From NCBI GenBank assembly GCA_044508265.1, contig JBIQIB010000001.1, positions 1 through 64,000 on the forward strand: a DNA stretch of 64,000 nt, in the 5' to 3' direction. Below are positions 49,340-56,257 of this stretch, piece by piece. Each line of letters begins with the position of its first letter. Position 1 is the stretch's first letter. The notes below the pieces were generated by a model. That model was not told where the DNA came from. It was given only the letters and a program-made list of their open reading frames with translations, and made no database searches. The stretch comes from JAEZDP01 sp044508265 (GTDB taxonomy: Bacteria > Acidobacteriota > Vicinamibacteria > Vicinamibacterales > Vicinamibacteraceae). The position numbers and the translations under genes were made by a program.

Positions 49340-49870
49340 CTACCGGCCCTCGCTCGAGGGCGGCACGACGCCCTTGATGCGCATGTAGGTCACGACGTTG
49401 CCGTAGTGCTCCATGTTGTGGGCGTTGTTGAACGCGAGCACGGCGAGCTTCGGCTGCTCGCCCAGGAAGAACTTCACCTTCTCGGTACCGGCGGTGTCGG
49501 TCATCTTCGCGTAGACGGAATCGCAGTACGCGAACGAGGCGTCGAGCGCCTTGGCGAGGTCCGCCTTGGAGGTCGCCGTCTGCTCGACGTTGGAGGTCGA
49601 CGGGCTCTTCTCGCCGGCGGCCGCGGCGCAGATCATGTAGTTGGCGTTGGCGATGTGGCCGAACAGCCGTCCGAGGGTGCGGACCTCGGGCGTGGGGGAG
49701 AACGCGTAGTCGGCCTCGTCCATCTTCGCGGCGGCCTTGACGATGTTTCCCTTGATCAGATCGTGCTGCGCCTTGAGGGCAGCGGTGAGCGGGTTGGCGT
49801 CCTGCGCGCTGGCGGTGGTCGCGAGACAGAGCATTCCGAGACAGGTGAGTGCAGCGGCTTTGAGTGTCAT
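49340..49870 (-). CDS. Exported DinB-family protein
   Basis: A 176-residue protein with a clear signal peptide (cleavage near ASA-QDA, residue 23) and a DinB-like four-helix bundle (KAQHDLIKGNIVKAAAKM, GRLFGHIANANYMIC, NNAHNMEHYGNVVTYMR) including the three His positions typical of the DinB metal site. DinB domains are usually cytoplasmic thiol transferase-like proteins, so secretion is unusual, though exported ones are common in Acidobacteriota. GGAGGGGACC precedes the ATG. Confidence 0.85.
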   Translation of the reverse strand: MTLKAAALTCLGMLCLATTASAQDANPLTAALKAQHDLIKGNIVKAAAKMDEADYAFSPTPEVRTLGRLFGHIANANYMICAAAAGEKSPSTSNVEQTATSKADLAKALDASFAYCDSVYAKMTDTAGTEKVKFFLGEQPKLAVLAFNNAHNMEHYGNVVTYMRIKGVVPPSSEGR

Positions 49871-49891
49871 GGTCCCCTCCGGGTGCGAAGC

Positions 49892-50101
49892 ATGCTAGCA
49901 CCGATGGGGTCAGGTCTCCGGACGGCGGGCGGATGGGGTCAGGTCTNNNNNNNNNNNNNNNNNNNNNNNNNNNNNNNNNNNNNNNNNNNNNNNNNNNNNN
50001 NNNNNNNNNNNNNNNNNNNNNNNNNNNNNNNNNNNNNNNNNNNNNNATGCTAGCACCGATGGGGTCAGGTCTCCGGACGGCGGGCGGATGGGGTCAGGTC
50101 T
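49892..50101. other. False gap: identical 55-bp flanks around 100 N
   Basis: 49892-49946 and 50047-50101 are identical over 55 bases, with 100 N (49947-50046) between. This is what is seen when two contigs overlapping by one assembly k-mer are joined without merging. The true sequence most likely has a single copy and no gap, so the window is about 155 bases too long here. Confidence 0.9.
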
Positions 50102-50470
50102 CCAAATGAGGGTAGTTGGGGGTCAGGTCTCCTGTCTGGAGCGTTGCAGAAAATGGCATCCCCCGACGCTGATGCCGGCGCCGCAGGCGTGGCTGCAGGT
50201 TCGTTGGGCGGCCCAGGCGCTGCAGGACGGAAGAGTCCTGACGAGTGGAACGGTCAGACGCGCATGCAGGTGCCGGGAAGACCGTAGGACAAGTACGCGG
50301 GATCGCGCCACTGAGGCGAGGCCGACCGTCGCTCAGCCGACCGCGCGGGGCGCCGGCTTCCGACGCGGCGGGTCGCACCTTCTGCAACCCGCACGTGGCG
50401 AGACCTGACCCCCAACGACCGCGATCTGGAGACCTGACCCCCAGACAGCGCCGTCCGGAGACCTGACCCC
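50061..50470. mobile_element. Non-coding inverted-repeat element with 3+3 copies of GGGGTCAGGTCTCC
   Basis: The left arm has GGGGTCAGGTCTCC at 50061-50074, 50090-50103 and 50119-50132, each separated by exactly 15 bases. The right arm has the reverse complement at 50399-50412 (one mismatch), 50428-50441 and 50457-50470, again with 15-base spacers. The spacers of the two arms are partly complementary (8 of 8 at the start of the outer one, 10 of 15 in the inner one), and a further inner pair GTTGCAGAA/TTCTGCAAC lies at 50143 and 50380. About 230 bases lie inside, with no convincing gene. It resembles a MITE or a REP-type element mobilised by an outside transposase. It ends 5 bases before the stop of the next gene. 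Confidence 0.7.
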
Positions 50471-50474
50471 AGGC

Positions 50475-50840
50475 TCAGGCGCGCGCGCCGGACGTTGCGG
50501 TCTGCGAGGGCGGATCACTCGCGGGGAACGAGTCGTCGATCGCCTCGTCGAGGGCAAGGTCGTCCGCCGAGCAACTCGTGCCGAGCCAGCTGCGCAGGCG
50601 GCCCAGGTCGTCGTGTCCGGCCAGCGCCCGCGCCACCACCACGCCCACCGCAACGCCGACCAGACCCACCCCGAGCCACGTCAACCGGGGCACGCGCGAC
50701 CGTCGCACGTCCAGCCCCGGCCTCGAGCCCAGCCACGCATCCGAATGTGGCGCGTCGTCGGAGAGCCCCTCGTTGAAGGCGTCCACGGCATAGCGCTCCT
50801 GGGTGCCTCGCTGACGCTTCCACAATCTCGGGTCGAACAT
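50475..50840 (-). CDS. Small single-pass membrane protein of unknown function
   Basis: A 121-residue protein with one transmembrane helix (about 53-72, LTWLGVGLVGVAVGVVVARAL) and a C-terminal acidic segment ALDEAIDDSFPASDPPS. The last motif, xDSFPASDPPS, recurs at the C-terminus of unrelated small proteins in soil bacteria and may be a short interaction tag. ATG 50840 is preceded by GGGAGG. The repeat element ends 5 bases beyond its stop. Confidence 0.7.
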   Translation of the reverse strand: MFDPRLWKRQRGTQERYAVDAFNEGLSDDAPHSDAWLGSRPGLDVRRSRVPRLTWLGVGLVGVAVGVVVARALAGHDDLGRLRSWLGTSCSADDLALDEAIDDSFPASDPPSQTATSGARA

Positions 50841-50934
50841 CACAACCTCCCTGCCGATATCGTCTCACACTGCCGCGGGCCCGCCGCCTCGCGGCCGCGC
50901 CGGATCACCTGTGCTGATACTCTCTTCGACACCC

Positions 50935-52548
50935 ATGCAGCGTCGCGCGTTCCTTGCCGCTCTCGGTGCCGTTCCAGCACTGTATCTGACACGTCCGATC
51001 CGGGCATCCCAGATGGGCCGGCAGGCGGACATCCTGCTCCGCAACGGCCGCATCTGCGACGGCACCGACGGCCCCCTGTCTCCGGGCGGCATCGCGCTCC
51101 GCGGCAGCCGCATCGTCGCCGTCGGCGATCTCGACGGCTGGAGCGCCGCCCGCGAAATAGACGTGCAGGGGCAGGTCATCGCGCCGGGCTTCATCGACGT
51201 CCACTCGCACGCCGGGCAGGGCCTCACGCGAACAGGACTGCACACGGCCAGGCCGCTCCTTGCGCAGGGCATCACGACCATCCTCGTCAACCCGGACGGT
51301 GGCGGCCCCCTCGACCTGACGGCGCAGGCGGACGGCTACCGCAGCTCCGGCATCGGCGTCCACGTCGCGCAGCTCATCGGACACGCGACCGTCCGCAGGG
51401 CCGTCCTGTCGATGGACGACCGCGCCCCGTCCGCGGTCGAGCTCGACCGCATGCGCGCTCACGTGCGCACCGCACTCGACGCCGGCGCCATCGGGCTGTC
51501 GTCGGGCCTCTTCTACGCCCCCGGGTTCTTCGCGAAGACGGACGAACTGGTCGCCCTGATGGAGGTCGTCGCCGACGCCGGCGGCGCGCACACGAGCCAC
51601 ATCCGCGACGAGGGCACCTACAGCGTCGGCCTCGTCGCCGCTGTGGACGAGATCATCGCGATCGCCGAGGCGACAGGCTCGACGGGCGTCGTGAGCCACA
51701 TGAAGGCGCTGGGGCCGGACGCCTGGGGACTGATCCCGACGTGCATCGACCGCATCGAGACGGCTCGTCGGAGAGGCGTCCGCGTGTTCGCGGATCAGTA
51801 TCCGTACGAAGCGAGCTCGACGAGCCTCGCCGCCGCGCTGGTACCGCGCTCCGCGCAGGCCGGCGGGACGAACGCACTCGCCGCGCACATCGCCGACCCG
51901 GCAGCGCGCAAGGCGCTGCTGCCCGCGGTCGCCGAGAACATCCGTCGCCGTGGCGGACCCGCTTCGCTCGTCATCGCGCACTACCCGCCGGATCGCACGC
52001 TGGAGGGACGGTCGCTCGCCGACGTCGCCGCCGCGCGCGCGGTGCCGCCCGAGGAGGCCGCACTCGACCTGATCGCCGTCCGCGACGTCTCCATCGTCTC
52101 GTTCAACATGTCGATGGACGACATCGACGCGTTGATGACCCGACCGTGGACGATGACCTCGAGTGACGGCTCCATCGCGTTCCCGGGCGACGGCCGCCCG
52201 CACCCGCGCGGCAACGGCGCCTTCACGCGCAAGCTGACGACGTTCGTGCGCGAGCGGCAGCTGCTGCGCCTGCCCGAGGCGCTGCAGACGATGACGCGGC
52301 TGCCGGCGAATGTCTTCGGCTTGACGCAGCACGGCCGGCTCGAGCCCGGCGCGATCGCCGACGTCGTCGTCTTCGGGCTGGACAGGCTGGAGGATCGCGC
52401 CACCTACATGGATCCCCACCAGCTCGCGTCAGGGATGAGTTACGTGTTCGTCGACGGGACCGCCGCCATCGAGGACGGCCGCTTCACCGACGCCCTCGCC
52501 GGACGGGTGTTGCCGCGGCAGCCGGCGCACGCGGCGCATTCCGGCTGA
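50935..52548 (+). CDS. Exported D-aminoacylase / N-acyl-D-amino-acid deacylase-like amidohydrolase
   Basis: A 537-residue protein with a signal peptide (MQRRAFLAALGAVPALYL, a weak Tat/Sec type) and an amidohydrolase barrel: GFIDVHSHAG (metal HxH), LSSGLFYAPGFFAKTDEL, GGAHTSHIRDEG and VSHMKALG as in D-aminoacylase. The C-terminal composite beta domain ends GAIADVVVFGLD. It probably hydrolyses N-acyl-D-amino acids or related D-peptides in the periplasm. ATG 50935 is chosen; GTG 50911 would put 8 residues before the signal. Confidence 0.88.
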   Translation: MQRRAFLAALGAVPALYLTRPIRASQMGRQADILLRNGRICDGTDGPLSPGGIALRGSRIVAVGDLDGWSAAREIDVQGQVIAPGFIDVHSHAGQGLTRTGLHTARPLLAQGITTILVNPDGGGPLDLTAQADGYRSSGIGVHVAQLIGHATVRRAVLSMDDRAPSAVELDRMRAHVRTALDAGAIGLSSGLFYAPGFFAKTDELVALMEVVADAGGAHTSHIRDEGTYSVGLVAAVDEIIAIAEATGSTGVVSHMKALGPDAWGLIPTCIDRIETARRRGVRVFADQYPYEASSTSLAAALVPRSAQAGGTNALAAHIADPAARKALLPAVAENIRRRGGPASLVIAHYPPDRTLEGRSLADVAAARAVPPEEAALDLIAVRDVSIVSFNMSMDDIDALMTRPWTMTSSDGSIAFPGDGRPHPRGNGAFTRKLTTFVRERQLLRLPEALQTMTRLPANVFGLTQHGRLEPGAIADVVVFGLDRLEDRATYMDPHQLASGMSYVFVDGTAAIEDGRFTDALAGRVLPRQPAHAAHSG

Positions 52549-52557
52549 ACGCTGAAC

Positions 52558-52590
52558 GGCGCCGCCGCTGCCGGGACCAGCGGCGGTGCC
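52558..52590. terminator. Bidirectional hairpin between convergent genes
   Basis: GGCGCCGCCGCT and AGCGGCGGTGCC form a 12-bp stem (one G-T pair) with a 9-base loop, between the stops at 52548 and 52606. Confidence 0.55.
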
Positions 52591-52605
52591 GACGACCCGG
52601 CCGCC

Positions 52606-53369
52606 TCAGGGAATGGCGGGCCCGCCCCGTTCGGGGATCGTCCACAGATAGACCGTCTTGCCGTCCACCTGCACGGTTTCTTCCGGCTTCCAGTCGCCCA
52701 TGTCGAAGTCGTGCGACACGATGCGCGTGCCCGGACGCAGCTGCTCCATCAGGATCGGCCGCAGCTTCAGGTTCAGCCCCGGCAGCAGGTACAGCGTGAC
52801 GACGGTCGCCTCGCGGATGTCCGAGGTGAACAGGTCCTGCTCGAGGAACATCACCCTGTCGGTGACGCCGGCATCCTTCGCGTTGGCGTTGGCCTCCTGG
52901 ATACGCTTCGGATCGATGTCGATGCCGACCCCGCGCGCGCCCCGTTTGGCGGCGGCAATCACGATGCGGCCATCCCCGCAGCCGAGGTCGTAGACGATGT
53001 CGTCGGAGCCGACCTTGGCCACGTCGAGCATCGCCTCGACGACGGCCTCGCGGGTCGGCACGAAGATGACGTCGGGCCGGCGCTGTGGTTCGGTTTCGGG
53101 CAGCTGCGGCAGCGTGACCCTGGCGTCCGAGGCGGCTTCCGGATTCGCCATGCCGCAGGNNNNNNNNNNNNNNNNNNNNNNNNNNNNNNNNNNNNNNNNN
53201 NNNNNNNNNNNNNNNNNNNNNNNNNNNNNNNNNNNNNNNNNNNNNNNNNNNNNNNNNNNTGCGGCAGCGTGACCCTGGCGTCCGAGGCGGCTTCCGGATT
53301 CGCCATGCCGCAGGCGAGCGACGAGACGAGGGCGATGGCAACGGTCAGAGCATGTCCACGACGACGCAT
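52606..53369 (-). CDS. Exported SAM-dependent methyltransferase-like lipoprotein (split by a false gap)
   Basis: After merging the duplicated 55 bases the frame runs cleanly for about 202 residues. The N-terminus MRRRGHALTVAIALVSSLACG is a signal with a possible lipid-Cys near residue 21. Then comes a class I methyltransferase core: VYDLGCGDGRIVIAAA (SAM motif I), GIDIDPKRIQEA (motif II) and LYLLPGLNLKLRPIL. The enzyme type resembles small UbiE/lysine-methyltransferase-like proteins. A SAM-using enzyme outside the cytoplasm is unexpected. As written, the N-run shifts the frame. Start ATG 53369, with 53378 possible. Confidence 0.8.
53105..53314. other. False gap: identical 55-bp flanks around 100 N
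   Basis: 53105-53159 and 53260-53314 are identical over 55 bases, with 100 N between (53160-53259). Removing one copy and the N (155 bases) restores one continuous reading frame through the methyltransferase gene, which supports an unmerged k-mer overlap rather than a real gap. Confidence 0.92.
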
Positions 53370-53516
53370 GCGGCGCATCCTTTCGAGTGACGGAATTGGC
53401 GGCATCGTACATCGCCCGCGCCTGGAACGATCACCCGCACGGCCGGGGGCGTGCCGCGGCGGAGGTTGGAGCCGCCGGCGCGACGCTTGATGGCGGGCAT
53501 GCAGTAGGCTAAGGCC

Positions 53517-55073
53517 ATGCCGTCGACAGGACGTTCACGACTCCCTGCCATGGCCGTCGCCGGCGCGATGCTGCTGGTGCTGCTGCCGCAGGCCGGGTGG
53601 ACGGCAGCGCCTGGCGCGGTCCAGCCGCCCGATGCCTGCGCCGACCTCGAGTCGTGCCGGACGGCGGCGCTCGAGGCCGAGGCCGCCGGTGACGGCGAGC
53701 GCTTCCATGATCTGGCCTGGCGGGTGATGCAGCTCGCGCCCAAAGACGATGCGGCCGCGATGTACGTGGTGGCGCGCGCGCAGGCGGCCAGCGGGCGTTC
53801 CTCGGACGCCCTCGTCATGCTGCGCCGACTGGCGGAGGCCGGCGTCGCCACCGACGCAGCCGACCTCGACGTGTTCGCGCGCGTCCGCCAGCGGGAGGGC
53901 TGGCCCGCCCTGGAGGCGCTTGCGCGGACGGCGACGCGACGTCTCGTCGCCACAGGCCTCGACGCGGCGGCGATCGAGCCGTCCACGGCGGCATCTGGCG
54001 GAGCGGCGGCAGGGACGGCAGCGAGGGCGGCGACGGATCCGGACGCGGGTGCCACGCGCGGCGACTCGGTGGGTTCGCCGACGTCCGGGGCCGCGGCAAC
54101 GTCATCGGCTGCCGGTGTCGCGACCGTCGCACCTGCGGTGCCTCCACGTCCCGCGTACGGCAGCGCGCTGGTGGCCGACGTGGCCCTTCGACTCGAGACC
54201 GGGCTCGACGGCCTCGATGGCGGCGACGGCGCCACGGGTGGATTTGCCTACGACGCCGTGTCGGGCCGCTATCTCGTCGGCGATCGCGACGGCCGGAAGA
54301 TCGTCGTCGTCGACGAGCCCTCACGCCGCGTGGCCGACCTCGTGCGCGGCGACTCCGCCGGGTTCCGCCAGCTCGTCGCGATGGAGATCGACACGCGGCG
54401 CGGCGATCTCTGGGTGCTCAGCAACGATCCCGCGGTCGCCGGCGAGACGCGCGCCACCGTCCACAAGGTGCAGCTCATTGCGGGACGGCCGCTCGCACGC
54501 ATCGAGCCGCCTGCGGATGCCGGCAGCGTGCGCTTCACGGACCTGGCGGTAACCGCCTCTGGCGCGGTGCTCGTCGTCGATGCCGCCGGCCAGCGGCTCT
54601 TCCGGATCGACCCGCGGGCGACGACGCTCACGCCGGTGATGACGCTCGACGTCCCCTCGCCTGCGGCGGTCACCGTCGCCGGCAGCGACGAGGTGGCCTA
54701 CGTGGCGCACGGCGACGGCGTCTCGCGGCTCGACATGGCACGCCGGCGCCTGGCGCCCGTGGTCAGCGCCGTCGCCGAGGGCACCTCCATCAGCGACGTG
54801 TGGTGGCACGACGGCGGCCTCGTCGTCATGTGCGTGGAGCCGACCGGCGCGCGCAGCCTGCAGCGCTGGCAACTCGATCGCCAGGGCGTGACGGTGCAGG
54901 AGATCCGCACGGTGGACATTTCGCTGCCGGAGACCCCGACGCCGGTGGCCGTCACGTTGTCCGGCTCGTCGCTGCTGGTGCTGACGGGGCAGGAAGGCCA
55001 GCCGGCGAGCGCCGGTTCGGGCGACGCTGCCGCCGAGGGTCCTGTCGTGCGCCGGGTGAGGCTCGGACCATGA
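53517..55073 (+). CDS. Exported protein with helical-repeat and beta-propeller parts
   Basis: A 518-residue protein with a signal peptide (cleavage near WTA-APG, about residue 32), a helical region with TPR-like spacing (35-150), an Ala/Gly/Thr-rich linker (150-215) and a C-terminal set of six or so NHL/SGL-like blades (VDEPSRRVADLV, LAVTASGAVLVVDAAGQRLFRID). It probably binds a polymer or another protein in the periplasm. Not assigned to a named family. Its stop overlaps the next gene's ATG (ATGA). Confidence 0.75.
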   Translation: MPSTGRSRLPAMAVAGAMLLVLLPQAGWTAAPGAVQPPDACADLESCRTAALEAEAAGDGERFHDLAWRVMQLAPKDDAAAMYVVARAQAASGRSSDALVMLRRLAEAGVATDAADLDVFARVRQREGWPALEALARTATRRLVATGLDAAAIEPSTAASGGAAAGTAARAATDPDAGATRGDSVGSPTSGAAATSSAAGVATVAPAVPPRPAYGSALVADVALRLETGLDGLDGGDGATGGFAYDAVSGRYLVGDRDGRKIVVVDEPSRRVADLVRGDSAGFRQLVAMEIDTRRGDLWVLSNDPAVAGETRATVHKVQLIAGRPLARIEPPADAGSVRFTDLAVTASGAVLVVDAAGQRLFRIDPRATTLTPVMTLDVPSPAAVTVAGSDEVAYVAHGDGVSRLDMARRRLAPVVSAVAEGTSISDVWWHDGGLVVMCVEPTGARSLQRWQLDRQGVTVQEIRTVDISLPETPTPVAVTLSGSSLLVLTGQEGQPASAGSGDAAAEGPVVRRVRLGP

Positions 55074-55465
55074 GCACGTATCTCGAAGACCGTGTCGCTG
55101 CCGCACGGCGGGGGCTGATGCAGGTGCACAAGTCGCTCATCGACGTCGAGCGCATCAGGTACGAGCGGACGCACGGGCGGATCGACGGCAGCGGCCAGCT
55201 GCTGCAGCTGGTCATCAACGACCCCGCATTCGAGTGGGTGCGACCGCTCTCGGCGTTGATTGCGCGGATGGACGCGATGCTGGCCGATGCCGAGTCGCTC
55301 GCCGCCGCCGACGTGGAGGGACTGCTCGAAGAGGCCCGGCGCCTGCTGCGCCCCGACGCAGAGGGCGACGAGTTCGCACAGCTCTACGCCCGCGCGATCC
55401 AGGAGTCGCCGGACGTCGTGCTGGCGCACGGCGCAGCGCTCACGCTGCTCGAGGCAGTGCACTGA
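55070..55465 (+). CDS. Conserved small helical protein of unknown function
   Basis: A 131-residue, all-helical protein with HKSLIDVERIRYERTHGRID, LLQLVINDPAFEWVRPLSALI and EARRLLRPDAEG. Proteins of this size and pattern are widespread in soil bacteria without known function. ATG 55070 overlaps the previous stop by 4 bases, and its own TGA overlaps a CTG that may start the next gene. This three-gene unit looks co-translated. Confidence 0.75.
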   Translation: MSTYLEDRVAAARRGLMQVHKSLIDVERIRYERTHGRIDGSGQLLQLVINDPAFEWVRPLSALIARMDAMLADAESLAAADVEGLLEEARRLLRPDAEGDEFAQLYARAIQESPDVVLAHGAALTLLEAVH

Positions 55466-56184
55466 GGACGGACCCGGCCTCGCGGACGTCGGCCCTGCTC
55501 GTCACCTGGTGGAAGCCGCCGCCGGACGACGCGCTGCGGATGACGTCGTTCCTGTCGTGGCTGTCGGCGGGCGAGCGCACCCGCTACGCGCGGTTCCTCC
55601 TGGACGATCATCGCGCGACGTTCCTCGCCAGCCGCATCCTGCTCCGGCAGACGCTGGCCGAGGTCACCGGCCAGCATCCTGCCGCCGTCGGGTTCTCGAC
55701 CGACAGCCACGGCGTCAAGCCGCACCTCGTCGCCCCGTCGAGCACCGGCACCTGGCACTTCAGCCTGACGCACACCGAGGGGCTCGTGGGTTGCGTCGTG
55801 ACCCGCGTCGGCGACGTGGGCATCGACGCCGAGCCCCTCGCGCGCGCCGCGCGCGTCGAGGCGCTGGCACCGCGCGTGCTCTCGCCGTCCGAACTGGCGT
55901 GCTTCGAATCGCTTGCGGGGGACACCCGGCGCCGGCGGTTCTTCGAGTACTGGTGCGTGAAAGAGGCCTGGCTGAAGGCCGAAGGCACCGGCCTCCGGCA
56001 GCCGCCGGCGTCCGTTGACGTGAGCTTCGCCGCCGACGGTGTCGTCGTCCCGGGCGGACGCGAGGCACGCCTGCTGTCGATCGATCCGGCGTACGTCGTC
56101 GCGCTCGTGCACCCGCCGCTCGGCGGTGCGGCAGCCGACGCCGTCGTGGTCCGGTCGTTCGACTGGGACGACCTCGAGCCGTGA
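55462..56184 (+). CDS. 4'-phosphopantetheinyl transferase (Sfp type)
   Basis: About 240 residues. GDVGIDAEP is the magnesium-binding motif, and FFEYWCVKEAWLKAEGTGL is the WxxKEAxxK signature of the Sfp family. It loads the pantetheine arm on carrier proteins. No ATG or GTG precedes the first conserved strand (SALLVTWWKPPPDD): CTG 55462 overlaps the previous TGA in the same way as an ATGA junction, while ATG 55540 would delete that strand. I therefore propose the CTG start, with moderate certainty. Confidence 0.85.
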   Translation: MRTDPASRTSALLVTWWKPPPDDALRMTSFLSWLSAGERTRYARFLLDDHRATFLASRILLRQTLAEVTGQHPAAVGFSTDSHGVKPHLVAPSSTGTWHFSLTHTEGLVGCVVTRVGDVGIDAEPLARAARVEALAPRVLSPSELACFESLAGDTRRRRFFEYWCVKEAWLKAEGTGLRQPPASVDVSFAADGVVVPGGREARLLSIDPAYVVALVHPPLGGAAADAVVVRSFDWDDLEP

Positions 56185-56257
56185 CGCGTGCGGCCGTGAT
56201 TCGCGCTGCCGACATGGCACGGGAGCGCCAGTCTCGTCCTGCTAGACTGTGCGCACC

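Noticed and set aside
50094..50387. Possible 97-residue gene on the minus strand inside the repeat element
   Set aside because: It is low-complexity, reads through the repeats, has no recognisable domain and no good ribosome site.
50061..50470. CRISPR-like array, because of regular repeats and spacers
   Set aside because: Repeats are only 14 bases, spacers 15, three per arm, and the arms are inverted with partly complementary spacers; no cas genes nearby.
56215..56230. TGGCACG half-site before the PafA-like gene
   Set aside because: The -24 half is perfect, but the -12 position reads CGCC rather than TTGC and the obligatory GC is missing.
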